Counted from the first letter of the stretch, positions 8,662-17,952 are shown. The stretch: 64,000 nucleotides of DNA from Lachnospiraceae bacterium (GCA_024405155.1 JAKSPC010000002.1:86194-150193), one strand, 5' to 3'. Notes: generated by a model not told the origin, from the letters alone. Numbers and translations are program-made.

Positions 8662-9897
8662 TTACGAGATCCTTCGAAGACCTTTCGGCAGATGATTCTT
8701 TAAGGATCCTCCTGTCTTTTTTCCGAGCCCCAGCGGATATCCGTCAAAATAAACACCCAGAAAACAGTCTTTATCGTTTTTCAGACGGATGCTTTCTTCA
8801 CATAATGACAGCTGATTTCCTTTCAGGAAGGAAAGCGTCTGCTGTTCCCCGGAAAGATCCGCAGCATTTTCAAAGGGGGTGCTTTCAAAGTCTGAAGCCA
8901 TGACTTCCGCATGGGAAGGGATATAGATATCCCTCTTCTTTTTGTCTGTCATATGCTCCCCCGCCATGATACCGGAACGCAGGATATGGATACCGGCTGA
9001 TAAAAGCGTTTTTTCCGCCTGCCGTATCAGAGCGGGCAGATCTTCCCTGCTGCGGACAGGCTCTCCCGCGCCCTTCTTCAGTACTGCATAGAATTGTCCC
9101 TCTCCCCGGTCGATATGCGGATAAAACGTTTTCTCCACCAGGAACGTGTATTCCGGGTGCTCTTCCAAAAAATGAACGATCTGGATCTCGTTTTCCTCCG
9201 GTTCAAAGGTACAGGTGGAATATACGAGTTTACCGCCATCCTTGACACAACGGTCGGCATATCTGAGGATCTCTTTTTGCCGCTGAATACAGGTATTTAC
9301 GTTTTCCACGCTCCACTCGCGAATGGCCGTTTCATCTTTGCGCATCATGCCCTCTCCTGAACAGGGAGCATCAGCGATCACTACGTCAAAATAAGCGCAA
9401 AATGCATCCGCGATCCTATCGGGAGCAGCAGAGCATACAATAGCGTTCCCGATCCCCATCCGCTCGATGTTGGAACTCAAGATCTTTGCACGAGAAGGAA
9501 TGATTTCATTGCAGACCAGCATTTTTGCAATCTCTGCGGCTCTCGTCGATTTTCCTCCGGGCGCGGCACAAAGGTCAAGCACAACGTCATCCGGTGAGAT
9601 TCCGGCCGCTTCCGCTACTGCCATGGCACTGGGTTCCTGAATGTAAAAGATACCGGCGTCGTGGTAAGGAGATAATCCCGGCCTGACATCGTCAGGATAA
9701 AAGTATCCGTTGTCAGCCCAGGGTATCTTTTCAAGCCTCCAGTCACTGATCAGTTTCCGGATCGTATCGGGCCGCGCCTTCCAGCTGAATCTAAGCCCCT
9801 TTACGGCAGGTTTCTGATAGGACTTCAAAAACTCCCCGAAATCCGTTCCGGGGAGTTTTTTCATTCTTTCTAGGAATTCTGCTGGAAGATCGACCAT
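8662..9897 (-). CDS. RsmF/NOL1-family rRNA (cytosine-C5) methyltransferase
   Basis: SAM-dependent RNA m5C methyltransferase of the RsmB/RsmF (NOL1/NOP2/Sun) family. The 411-residue protein has an N-terminal recognition region, the SAM motif LDLCAAPGGKST near 105-117, ADAPCSGEGMMRK with one catalytic cysteine, and YSTCTFEPEENE with the second cysteine. A C-terminal RsmF-type extension (about 285-411) probably contacts the ribosome. Its ATG shares one base with the stop of the upstream HerA-like gene (TAATG), indicating translational coupling. The exact target base in 16S rRNA is not decided here. Confidence 0.9.
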   Translation of the reverse strand: MVDLPAEFLERMKKLPGTDFGEFLKSYQKPAVKGLRFSWKARPDTIRKLISDWRLEKIPWADNGYFYPDDVRPGLSPYHDAGIFYIQEPSAMAVAEAAGISPDDVVLDLCAAPGGKSTRAAEIAKMLVCNEIIPSRAKILSSNIERMGIGNAIVCSAAPDRIADAFCAYFDVVIADAPCSGEGMMRKDETAIREWSVENVNTCIQRQKEILRYADRCVKDGGKLVYSTCTFEPEENEIQIVHFLEEHPEYTFLVEKTFYPHIDRGEGQFYAVLKKGAGEPVRSREDLPALIRQAEKTLLSAGIHILRSGIMAGEHMTDKKKRDIYIPSHAEVMASDFESTPFENAADLSGEQQTLSFLKGNQLSLCEESIRLKNDKDCFLGVYFDGYPLGLGKKTGGSLKNHLPKGLRRIS

Positions 9898-11579
9898 TAT
9901 TTCAATTTAAACAATGTACCAAGAATATTGCGGCCCAGTGCTGCGCCGAGATTTCCGCCAAGAGTCTTTCCGAAATCACCGCCGATGCTCTTGCCGATGG
10001 CTTTGCCGAATTCTCTCCCGACGGTACCGCTTGCAGTGGATCCTACGCTTTTCGCAGCCTGCTTAAGCGCGTTCTTTTTCTTTGCTTCTTCTTTTTCCGC
10101 AGCTTTCGCAGCCTTCTCCGCCTCTTTCTGTGCTTCTTTTTCAGCTCTGAGCGCGGCTTTTGCTGCTTCTTTCTCTGCTTTTTCCGCTTCTTTTGCGGCA
10201 AGTTTTTCTTCCTTTTCCTGCTGCTTTAAAGCTTCGTATTCCTTTTGGGCTTCCTCCAGCATCTCCTCTTCCTGCTGGCGAAGCCGCATGATGAATTCAT
10301 AAGCGGAATCCGTTTCTGCTGCTTCACCGTATTTAATGTTGAGACGAGAACTTTCGATGGACTCTTTTCTTTCTTCCTCGGTGATGGGTTCCATGCTGCT
10401 CTGCGGCGGAAGGATGAAAGCGTGTCTGGCAACTTCGGGTATGCCATGTTCATCCAGCAAGGATACGATTGCTTCACCGGTACCCAGTTCCTGGAGCAAT
10501 GTCATGGTATTGAAATCGGGATTCTCTCTGAACGCGTCGGCGGCAGCTTTCAGTGCTTTCTTTTCAGCAGGCGTATACGCTCTTAATGCATGCTCGATCT
10601 TGTTGGACAGCTGACTCATGACAGAATCCGGAATATCTCCGGGTGACTGTGTTACAAAGAATACTGAAACGCCCTTGGAACGGATCAGTTTGATCACCTG
10701 GTTGATCTTTTCCATCAGAGCGGGTGTGGCGTTGTTGAACAACAGATGGGCTTCATCAAAGAAGAATACCATTTTGGGCTTTTCCGGATCTCCCACTTCG
10801 GGAAGCACTTCAAATAGCTCGGAAAGAAGGAAAAGCATGAAAGCTGCATACAGCCTTGGTTTATTGATCAGCGCTTCCGAATCCAGGATGTTGATGATAC
10901 CGTACCCGTTGTCACCTGTACGGAAGAAATCCTTGATGTCAATGGCCGGCTCTCCGAAGAACTGATCGCCGCCTTCCGATTCCAGGGAAACGATGGCTCT
11001 CACGATGGTGCTGACGGACGCCTTCTGGATGTGACCGTACTCCATTTCAAAGAGAGCGGCGTTGTCGCATGCATAATTCAGGCATGCCTTCAGATCTTTG
11101 GTATCCACCAGCAGAAGGTCGTTGTCATCGGCCATCTTGTAGATGACGGCAAGAAGATCGGACTGTGCGTCATTGAGCCCAAGGACTTTTGCCATCAGCT
11201 GAGGTCCCATTTCAGAGACAGTGGTACGAAGCGGGATACCTTTCTTTCCGTAGATATCAAAGAAATTGCAGGGGAATCCCTGATAGGTAAAAGAATCTGC
11301 GAGATCAAACCGTGCGATCCTCTTCTGCATGGATTCAGAATCCGTTCCGGGTTCCAGAAGTCCGGAGACGTCTCCTTTTACGTCTGAAACGAATACGGGG
11401 ACTCCCAATGCCGAAAATGATTCCGCGAGCACTTTTAATGTGATCGTTTTTCCGGTACCGGTCGCACCGCAGATGAATCCGTGCCGATTGGCCATTTTGG
11501 GGTTCAGGCAGATCTTATCGGAAAGATGATCCTTGTCGGAACCTGCTTTGGCAAAATATACCATTCCGTTTTCAGTCAT
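9897..11579 (-). CDS. HerA-like ATPase (DUF853 family)
   Basis: A 560-residue P-loop ATPase of the HerA-like/DUF853 (YjgR) family. Walker A is GATGTGKT at 38-45 and Walker B is FFFDEAHLLFN near 270. It ends in a long region very rich in Lys, Glu and Ala (about 430-515), likely a coiled coil, then a Gly-rich tail with repeated GKSIGGDFGKTLGG-type elements. The family's role is not well established; DNA- or protein-translocating motor activity is inferred from HerA and FtsK relatives. It sits between a polymerase-like membrane gene and rsmF with close spacing on both sides. Confidence 0.85.
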   Translation of the reverse strand: MTENGMVYFAKAGSDKDHLSDKICLNPKMANRHGFICGATGTGKTITLKVLAESFSALGVPVFVSDVKGDVSGLLEPGTDSESMQKRIARFDLADSFTYQGFPCNFFDIYGKKGIPLRTTVSEMGPQLMAKVLGLNDAQSDLLAVIYKMADDNDLLLVDTKDLKACLNYACDNAALFEMEYGHIQKASVSTIVRAIVSLESEGGDQFFGEPAIDIKDFFRTGDNGYGIINILDSEALINKPRLYAAFMLFLLSELFEVLPEVGDPEKPKMVFFFDEAHLLFNNATPALMEKINQVIKLIRSKGVSVFFVTQSPGDIPDSVMSQLSNKIEHALRAYTPAEKKALKAAADAFRENPDFNTMTLLQELGTGEAIVSLLDEHGIPEVARHAFILPPQSSMEPITEEERKESIESSRLNIKYGEAAETDSAYEFIMRLRQQEEEMLEEAQKEYEALKQQEKEEKLAAKEAEKAEKEAAKAALRAEKEAQKEAEKAAKAAEKEEAKKKNALKQAAKSVGSTASGTVGREFGKAIGKSIGGDFGKTLGGNLGAALGRNILGTLFKLK

Positions 11580-11596
11580 GAGAGTTGATTCCTTTC

Positions 11597-12913
11597 TTAA
11601 TGTTTATATGATTCAAAATACCACAAAACGAACTCTATTGCAATGCACACGACGAGATAGAACCATATGGTGGGATTGGAAAACCATGTGGTAAAGAAAG
11701 CAAGAAAAAGACAGCTGTACAGGATAGACGCGCATACTGCCGTTCCCGGTGTTTTTACCCGATGGATCAGATGATCCGTGAAGGCGTATAATAGTCCCAG
11801 CATAGAAGAAAAGATCACACAGCCCGGGATCCCGAAATCGTAATAAGCATCATAAAACATGGTGACAGTGGTCAGTTCCTCTTTCGTAACATAAATGGGA
11901 AAGTTGACCAGTTCGGGGAATTTGAACTTAAGACCTGTAAGCGCAAATACGGGGAACAGCTGACGAAGTCCGTGCGTATGTTCCGGAAGCTGTTCCACGA
12001 GGCAGTTGAAGTTGTCAAAGTTGTTGGCAACGTACATGTAGGGCTGGGTAATAAAGATCGGCATATGAGGATCTTTCATTTCGAAAATACCGTTCAGATA
12101 TTCCACGGAATGCGCTCTCTCTATGGTAAGAAAAACATAGCAGCACACAAGAAGAAGCATTCCTGATAAGATCAGCAGGATATCCCTTTTTTTCAGATCT
12201 CTTACGGCGTTGAACCCTTTCAGGAGAATAAAGGAAAAACAGGCAAGCAGAATGGAAAACACCAGCTGGAACCTGGAGACCAGCAGCAAAGGAAGGATCA
12301 GACAGATCACCGTGCATATCACGGCGGTAAGATCTTTTCTCCTGCTCTTTGTGCGATGAAGCCCGTAATAGACAAAAAAGGAAGGTTCCAGAACAAAAAG
12401 TACGGTGAAATAATGGATGCCGCTGATATGAAAATAGGAATAGGCGTGGGGGGTATCCGTGGTAAAAAGGGGAACGTACCCCAGCACGCAGGCTTCCACG
12501 AGAAAACAGACTGTAGAAATGACGGTCAGTGTGACGATGACAGGGATCACATCAGCCGGATACGTTCTGAACGGGATAGAGACGCCGCTTTTTTTGCCGG
12601 CGAGCTTTTTCTGAACGATCCCGCAAACCAGGAAAAAGCATACAAAAATGAGGTAAAAACATAACCAGGTCCTGCTGTCCCACTTTCCCTGAAGGTTGGA
12701 AAGCTTGCAGGCGGATATTCCCATGCAGAAGACCCAGGAAAAAGAGAATAACGACTTGGGGTCCGGAAAGCTTCTTTCGTTTCGGATATTTTTCAGAAAA
12801 AGAAAGATGCCTTCTGCACACAACAAAATGCCGGAGATCAGATAAGATCCGGCATTGGATAAGAAATAAGAAACAATATAACAAATAGTAAAGGAAACCA
12901 GATCAATGACCAT
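11597..12913 (-). CDS. Polytopic membrane protein resembling oligosaccharide repeat-unit polymerase
   Basis: The 438-residue protein is almost entirely hydrophobic with about 11-12 predicted helices and a large loop near 250-330. Its layout and local features resemble O-antigen/oligosaccharide repeat-unit polymerases (Wzy/EpsG-like), but no decisive motif is visible, so this is an inference from topology. It overlaps the 3' end of cdaR by 11 nt and lies 17 nt before the HerA-like gene. No glycosyltransferases surround it, which is unusual for a Wzy gene. Confidence 0.55.
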   Translation of the reverse strand: MVIDLVSFTICYIVSYFLSNAGSYLISGILLCAEGIFLFLKNIRNERSFPDPKSLFSFSWVFCMGISACKLSNLQGKWDSRTWLCFYLIFVCFFLVCGIVQKKLAGKKSGVSIPFRTYPADVIPVIVTLTVISTVCFLVEACVLGYVPLFTTDTPHAYSYFHISGIHYFTVLFVLEPSFFVYYGLHRTKSRRKDLTAVICTVICLILPLLLVSRFQLVFSILLACFSFILLKGFNAVRDLKKRDILLILSGMLLLVCCYVFLTIERAHSVEYLNGIFEMKDPHMPIFITQPYMYVANNFDNFNCLVEQLPEHTHGLRQLFPVFALTGLKFKFPELVNFPIYVTKEELTTVTMFYDAYYDFGIPGCVIFSSMLGLLYAFTDHLIHRVKTPGTAVCASILYSCLFLAFFTTWFSNPTIWFYLVVCIAIEFVLWYFESYKH

Positions 12914-14192
12914 TTTCCGATCCTTCGTCAGAAGCGCCGGATTCCGTCTCTTCTTCCGAATACTCCTCTGTGTATTCCTCTGTGCTTTCTTCTGTATTCT
13001 CTTCTGTCTCTTCCGGGAGATCCTCTTTCGTCATCTCTTCCGGCTCACGGTCCGATTCACCGGAAAGGACTTCCTTCGTGAGCTCTTCGGCAGAAGGATC
13101 CGTTTCTGTTTCCGGTTCCGTTACCGCTTCTGTCTGCTGTACGGGAACAGGTACCGGGACAGGAACCTGTACGGTAACGGTCTGTTCGGGAAGCTGCATA
13201 ACGGAACGGATCTTCACCAGAACGACAAGTTCGGAATCTCCATGATTCAGATGGATCCCCTGCGGAAGATAATCCTCGATATTCAGGTGGAACGTCTTGT
13301 TTTCTGACGCGTCATCCACATTGATATCATAGCGGGGAATGGATATGTACGGCGTACTGTTAAGGATATCGTCCTCTCCGTATACGGAAACGAAGGTGGG
13401 GCTTGTTTCAATGGAATCCACTACGTACCCGTCTCTGGGAAGTCCCTCTGTCGTTGCTTTTATGGTAAGACTCTTTGTTTTGTATATCTTTACTGTATAA
13501 TCGGCATATTCATACGGTTCCACTTTCACATTGAGATTCAGATTTTTACCGTCTGTGCCCAGAAGCCGGATCTTTTCGGAACCGTGCACGTCTTCCTTCA
13601 CGCCGCTGATATCCACTGTAAACGCAGCTTCTGCGATCCTTGATACCTCTGATGATGTTCCGGTGATGTATACGACTTCCGGATCATGTTTCAGCTCTCC
13701 GATCACATATCCGTCTGCTGCAGTACCGTTCACGGTACCGTTTACGACGAATCTCCGACGGATGATATCTTCAGAATTCACATGTACGATCAAGGGATCG
13801 TGGGCCACGTCGGAAACGATACCGGCAATATCCTGATTGACATCAACGTAAACGGGAACAGCGCCGGTAATGGAATAATCTGCCAGATCAATATAGGCGG
13901 TGAAATCGGATGGCTTTACCAGATTTCTGTTGCCGGAACGTACCTTATAGCTGATCGTTACATTCTTTTCGTTGAGAGAATAGACCCGGTCGGCTCTGGC
14001 AAATGCTTCTTCATTCTTTACTTCCACATTGCTTCGAATGGTAACGGTAACTTCCGGATTTGTATAATTCACGATGGCGAACCAGAGGACGAATGCAATA
14101 AGAAGCGATACTATCTTTAGAAAGGAATTGTGAGTGAAGAACCTCTTAAGTGATGAAAGGAGCTTCTGAAATCGGCTGTTTTTATTTTCCAT
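12903..14192 (-). CDS. cdaR: YbbR-domain regulator of diadenylate cyclase
   Basis: Membrane-anchored partner of CdaA that modulates c-di-AMP synthesis. The protein is 429 residues from the ATG at 14192; a frame open 63 nt further upstream lacks a ribosome site, whereas AGGAG lies 7 nt before this ATG. One N-terminal membrane helix (about 24-42) is followed by repeated YbbR domains (about 45-335) facing outside, then a Val-Pro linker and a tail of about 70 residues that is mostly Glu, Thr and Ser. It overlaps the end of cdaA, the standard arrangement. The acidic tail is an extra feature relative to typical CdaR. Confidence 0.9.
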   Translation of the reverse strand: MENKNSRFQKLLSSLKRFFTHNSFLKIVSLLIAFVLWFAIVNYTNPEVTVTIRSNVEVKNEEAFARADRVYSLNEKNVTISYKVRSGNRNLVKPSDFTAYIDLADYSITGAVPVYVDVNQDIAGIVSDVAHDPLIVHVNSEDIIRRRFVVNGTVNGTAADGYVIGELKHDPEVVYITGTSSEVSRIAEAAFTVDISGVKEDVHGSEKIRLLGTDGKNLNLNVKVEPYEYADYTVKIYKTKSLTIKATTEGLPRDGYVVDSIETSPTFVSVYGEDDILNSTPYISIPRYDINVDDASENKTFHLNIEDYLPQGIHLNHGDSELVVLVKIRSVMQLPEQTVTVQVPVPVPVPVQQTEAVTEPETETDPSAEELTKEVLSGESDREPEEMTKEDLPEETEENTEESTEEYTEEYSEEETESGASDEGSENGH

Positions 14193-15039
14193 TTGCCTTC
14201 TCCTTTCTGTGACGTCCAAAAAAGCGCTTTGACTTGTTTCCGGATGAGGCCACAAGAACGGAAAGCTCCTTCATCAGCATGTCATAATCGTTCATTCGGT
14301 AAAGGATGCCGTCCTTGGCAAGAGAAACGTTTCCCGTTTCTTCGGAGACCACGACGGTGTAACTGTCGTTCTTTTCCGACATGCCGATGGCGGCACGATG
14401 TCTGGTACCCAGATCCTTGCTGATGCTCATGTTGTCGGACAAGGGAAGCAGACACGTGGCAGCGGTCACTTTCGTGCCCCGAATGATCACAGCGCCGTCG
14501 TGAAGAGGCGTGTTCTTCTCAAAAATATTGATCAGAAGAGCTGCCGTTACTTCACCGTCGATCTTGATGCCGGTATCGATCCATGACTGCAGATCGTCTT
14601 TTCTTTCAATGACCATCAAAGCGCCGGTCTTCACTCTGCCCATGGTAAAAGCAGCCTTTGAGATCTCTGAGATGGTGTTTCTGTCAATGCCGTTCTCTTC
14701 GTCTGTCATGATCATCTTTGGTACGATGGGCTGCTTGCCCAGACGTTCCAGTGCATCTCTCAGTTCAGGCTGGAAAATGACGATGCCTGCGATCACGGCA
14801 ACGGCCGATACCTTTTCAAGGATCCACAGGATCACGTCCATTTTGAAAATAAACGCAAAGAATGTAAACAGAAGTATGACGATGATACCCTTGAGCAGCG
14901 TCCAGGCATGTGACTTCTGAATGAGAAGAAGGAATTCGTATATGATGAACGCAAGAATAAGTACTTCCGCAAAGTTCTTAAACGTAAACTGCGGAAGCAG
15001 AGATAACCATCCTTTTATCTGTGTGCCGATCGTTGTCAT
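14182..15039 (-). CDS. cdaA: Diadenylate cyclase CdaA
   Basis: Makes the second messenger c-di-AMP from two ATP. The 285-residue protein has three N-terminal membrane helices (about 22-90) and a DAC domain with the two active-site motifs DGA (181-183, in TPLHDGAVIIRG) and RHR (213-215, in GTRHRAAIG). The basic C-terminal tail is typical. Its start overlaps the stop of the upstream 305-residue membrane protein gene (ATGA), so it is translated from a polycistronic message that begins at guaB. c-di-AMP controls potassium and osmolyte transport and wall homeostasis in Firmicutes. Confidence 0.96.
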   Translation of the reverse strand: MTTIGTQIKGWLSLLPQFTFKNFAEVLILAFIIYEFLLLIQKSHAWTLLKGIIVILLFTFFAFIFKMDVILWILEKVSAVAVIAGIVIFQPELRDALERLGKQPIVPKMIMTDEENGIDRNTISEISKAAFTMGRVKTGALMVIERKDDLQSWIDTGIKIDGEVTAALLINIFEKNTPLHDGAVIIRGTKVTAATCLLPLSDNMSISKDLGTRHRAAIGMSEKNDSYTVVVSEETGNVSLAKDGILYRMNDYDMLMKELSVLVASSGNKSKRFFGRHRKEKANGK

Positions 15040-15947
15040 GTTTCGTTATTCTTTCTGCTTTTCACTTTTGGCAGTGCTTTTACATAATACACGTATTCGT
15101 CATCTTCAAAAGAAAGCTTTTGTTTTCCTTTATAATCCACATTGAAAACAAACATATCCAATATCAGGATAAGGATCAGTGAAATGAGCATTCCCAGCGT
15201 CATGGTAAGATAGTCTGGACGGATCTCAAAATAAAGATCTCCTGCGATTTCTGCCAGGAACATGATAATGGACGACGCAATGATCGCTGCGGTGCGGCAA
15301 TGATCAAATTCTGTCTTGGCGATAAGAAATCCTGTAATAAGACCCAGGATGAATACCAGGCACAGTACGATCAGACTTCTGTCATCCAGAATGGAATTCA
15401 CGATGGAAACGAATTCCTTTACTATGAGCATGGGATCCTTTACGAGGGAAAGATCTTCATGATGGTCATGGTAATACCGGATGATATACCAGGATACAGT
15501 ACCTGCCGTCATGGGAACAACTCCGGAAACGCCTGCGGTCATTGCCAGAGCCAGCGGGATCATATAAGGCACCTTGAGGATCATAAAAACCGGCATCAGC
15601 GCTATAACAACTGTTCTTCCGGGACGCAGACCGAAGCAGATCACCATGACGATCATGCAGAATACACACATGACAAGTGTCATGGAAAGAGATCCCTTCA
15701 GCATGTTGAGCACGGTAAAAGCGGCGGCAGCCACCGTGATAGCACCTGCGGGCAGAAAGGCACATACCAGAGACATCACCAGCAGGAACACCGGTCTGCT
15801 CACGGAACTGTCAAAACCGATATACGACTTAAGGATGAAAAGTACTGCCAATGCCGTCAGAAACTTTATGGCAGGCAGAATAAACTCATCATAATCTGCG
15901 TATATTTTTTTCAGAGGTTCGCTGACAGACGCGATAAACTCAGCCAT
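15036..15947 (-). CDS. Unknown polytopic membrane protein upstream of cdaA
   Basis: I do not recognise this 303-residue protein. It has about eight predicted membrane helices, a central hydrophilic loop near 160-190 (SWYIIRYYHDHHEDLSLV) and a charged cytoplasmic tail ending KALPKVKSRKNNET. The frame could open at a GTG at 15953, but the ATG at 15947 has AGGAAAGG at good spacing. It overlaps both neighbours by a few bases and so is tightly coupled to cdaA. A transport or sensor role linked to c-di-AMP is a guess from context only. Confidence 0.75.
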   Translation of the reverse strand: MAEFIASVSEPLKKIYADYDEFILPAIKFLTALAVLFILKSYIGFDSSVSRPVFLLVMSLVCAFLPAGAITVAAAAFTVLNMLKGSLSMTLVMCVFCMIVMVICFGLRPGRTVVIALMPVFMILKVPYMIPLALAMTAGVSGVVPMTAGTVSWYIIRYYHDHHEDLSLVKDPMLIVKEFVSIVNSILDDRSLIVLCLVFILGLITGFLIAKTEFDHCRTAAIIASSIIMFLAEIAGDLYFEIRPDYLTMTLGMLISLILILILDMFVFNVDYKGKQKLSFEDDEYVYYVKALPKVKSRKNNET

Positions 15948-16344
15948 TTTCACCTTTCCTGCGTAGATACTTTCTGTAGAATTTCTTCAGGCGCACCGTA
16001 TACAGCTCTGCGCCGTTCTCCGCTTTTTTATACCGAATGTTAAAAGACACGATAACGATCAGCATGTAGACCGCCAGCAGTCCCAGATACAAAATCAGGA
16101 TCTTGCGGAGCATTCCGCTTATGCCGTCCAGATTGATGTTGTAAAAGAATACATCGGCATTAAATATCACATAGATCCCGAATAAAAGGATAAAGCAAAG
16201 AGAAAAACTCACAAATGAGGAAAACGTATGAGACATGACGTAATCATACCGGGATCTTTCATAGATCCTGAAAACATCATTTTCGTGTTCTTTCTCATAG
16301 GAGGCGAGCCAGGTCATGGCCCGGATCTTTTCCTTATCCGGCAT
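15940..16344 (-). CDS. Unknown small membrane protein
   Basis: A 134-residue protein with two predicted membrane helices (about 43-65 and 83-103), a charged N-terminal region (KEHENDVFRIYERSRYDYV) and a very basic C-terminus (VRLKKFYRKYLRRKGENG). No family is recognised. Its ATG overlaps the guaB stop by one base (TGATG), and it overlaps the next membrane gene, so guaB, this gene, the 303-residue protein and cdaA form a continuous coupled block. Confidence 0.72.
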   Translation of the reverse strand: MPDKEKIRAMTWLASYEKEHENDVFRIYERSRYDYVMSHTFSSFVSFSLCFILLFGIYVIFNADVFFYNINLDGISGMLRKILILYLGLLAVYMLIVIVSFNIRYKKAENGAELYTVRLKKFYRKYLRRKGENG

Positions 16345-17852
16345 CAGTTTCTGCTCCTGTCAGCCGTGTGCAGCGTAACGTCATGATAACCGCCCTCCAC
16401 GATACTGGTGGCGGATACCACGGTAAGTTTCGCGTTCTTCTGAAGATCGGGAATATTCGTTACGCCAACGTTGCACATGGTGGACTTTACCTTGTACAGG
16501 CTCTTGTTTACATTATCGTGAAGAGATCCGGCATAGGCGACGTAAGAGTCAACACCTTCCTCGAAAGCAAGCCCCTTGCTGCCGCCAAGATCGTAACGCT
16601 GCCAGTTTCTGGCTCTGTTGGAACCTTCGCCCCAGTATTCCTTGAAATACTGCCCGTTGATCATGTGCTTCTGGGTGGGGCTTTCGTCAAATCTTGCAAA
16701 GTAACGGCCGAGCATGATGAAATCGGCTCCCATGGCCAGGGCAAGGGTCATGTGATAATCGTGAACGATGCCTCCGTCGGAACATACGGGAATGTAAATG
16801 CCGGTCTCTTTAAAATACTGATCTCTTGCTTCTGCCACGTCGATCACGGCGGAAGCCTGGCCTCTTCCGATGCCTTTGGTCTCTCTGGTGATACAGATGG
16901 AACCGCCGCCGATACCGACTTTCACAAAATCGGCGCCGCACTCCGCAAGGAAGCGGAATCCTTCTTTATCTACCACATTGCCGGCACCGATCTTGACGGT
17001 GTCGCCGTACTCTTCTCTGACCCATTCAATGACTTTCTTCTGCCATACGGAATATCCTTCGGAGGAATCAATGCACAGAACATCGACTCCGGCCTCGATC
17101 AGTGCCGGGATCCTTTCTTTGTAGTCTCTGGAATTGATTCCGGCGCCGACCAGATATCTCTTTGATTCATCCTGAAGACTGTTGGGGAAATCCTTATGCT
17201 CCGCGTAGTCCTTGCGGAACACGAAATACATCAGATGATCGTTCTCATCTACGATAGGAAGGGAGTTCAGCTTATTGTCCCAGATAATGTCGTTTGCCTC
17301 TTTCAGAGTGGTGTCTGCAGGAGCGGTAACGAGTTTTTCTCTGGGAGTCATGAATTCTGATACTTTTGTATCTTCCGTCATCCGGCTTACACGGTAATCA
17401 CGGCTGGTGACCACACCCAGAAGCTTTCCGTTGGGGGAAGCGTCATCCGTGACTGCCACTGTAGAAAATCCGTTCTCTTCCTTCAGACGAAGGACATCTG
17501 CCAATGTGTTTTCCGGAGTAAGATTGGAACCGCTGACTACGAAGCCTGCCTTCTTTGTTTTTACCCGTTTTACCATGGCGGCTTCTCTTTCAATGGACTG
17601 GGAACCGTAGATGAAGGACAGACCTCCTTCTCTGGCCAGAGCAACTGCCAGTACGTCATCGGAAACGGACTGCATGATGGCAGAAACAAGCGGAATGTTC
17701 AGCGTGATCGGACATTCTTCCTTTCCCTTTTTATACTTTACAAGAGGTGCTTTTAAGCACACGTTGTCGGGGATACATTCTTCCGAAGTGTATCCCGGGA
17801 TCAACAGATATTCGCTGAATGTTCTTGAAGGTTCGTTGATGTAAGTTGCCAT
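16344..17852 (-). CDS. guaB: IMP dehydrogenase
   Basis: Oxidises IMP to XMP with NAD+, the committed step of GMP synthesis. The 502-residue protein has a TIM barrel interrupted by two CBS domains (about 105-220). The catalytic loop is [12 protein letters not shown] with Cys320, and the flap carries Arg419-Tyr420 in NWQRYDLGG. The loop differs from the usual bacterial GxGPGSICTTR; the whole protein instead resembles the IMPDH described from the protozoan Tritrichomonas foetus, whose Cys319 and Arg418-Tyr419 are offset by one residue. First gene of the c-di-AMP operon, with its own promoter. Confidence 0.93.
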   Translation of the reverse strand: MATYINEPSRTFSEYLLIPGYTSEECIPDNVCLKAPLVKYKKGKEECPITLNIPLVSAIMQSVSDDVLAVALAREGGLSFIYGSQSIEREAAMVKRVKTKKAGFVVSGSNLTPENTLADVLRLKEENGFSTVAVTDDASPNGKLLGVVTSRDYRVSRMTEDTKVSEFMTPREKLVTAPADTTLKEANDIIWDNKLNSLPIVDENDHLMYFVFRKDYAEHKDFPNSLQDESKRYLVGAGINSRDYKERIPALIEAGVDVLCIDSSEGYSVWQKKVIEWVREEYGDTVKIGAGNVVDKEGFRFLAECGADFVKVGIGGGSICITRETKGIGRGQASAVIDVAEARDQYFKETGIYIPVCSDGGIVHDYHMTLALAMGADFIMLGRYFARFDESPTQKHMINGQYFKEYWGEGSNRARNWQRYDLGGSKGLAFEEGVDSYVAYAGSLHDNVNKSLYKVKSTMCNVGVTNIPDLQKNAKLTVVSATSIVEGGYHDVTLHTADRSRN

Positions 17853-17875
17853 ATGAATATCCCCCTGAATTTATT

Positions 17876-17914
17876 AAAAGCCATGTTAAGTATAGACCCT
17901 TAACATGGCTTTTT
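17876..17914 (-). terminator. Terminator hairpin after the AGCS gene, overlapping the guaB promoter
   Basis: A near-perfect inverted repeat of about 15 bp (arms built on AGCCATGTTAAG/CTTAACATGGCT) with an 8-9 nt loop, flanked by A and T runs on both sides. It lies 39 nt after the stop of the amino-acid symporter gene. The arms also contain the guaB promoter boxes. Confidence 0.85.
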
Positions 17915-17917
17915 CAA
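17889..17917 (-). promoter_or_regulatory. guaB promoter nested in the terminator hairpin
   Basis: On the - strand a -35 box TTGAAA (17912-17917) and a -10 box TATACT (17889-17894) are 17 bp apart. Transcription would begin near 17882, inside the right arm, so the hairpin is absent from the guaB message. GGGGGA lies a few bases before the ATG. The inverted repeat could also act as an operator. Confidence 0.65.
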
Positions 17918-17952
17918 GCAAATCGCTTATTCGTAAGGAAAAAGTTTGAATC

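Noticed and set aside
10080-10260. Low-complexity GCTTCTTTTTC-type sequence
   Set aside because: Looks like a DNA repeat but is the coding sequence of the Lys/Glu/Ala coiled coil in the HerA-like ATPase.
12940-13180. Repetitive CTCTTCTGT-type sequence
   Set aside because: Explained by the Glu/Thr-rich tail of CdaR, not a separate repeat element.
15300-17165. + strand open frames opposite the unknown membrane gene and guaB (15300-16043 and 16368-17165)
   Set aside because: The - strand frames have ribosome sites, membrane topology or known motifs; the + strand translations are His/Asp/Gly-rich noise.
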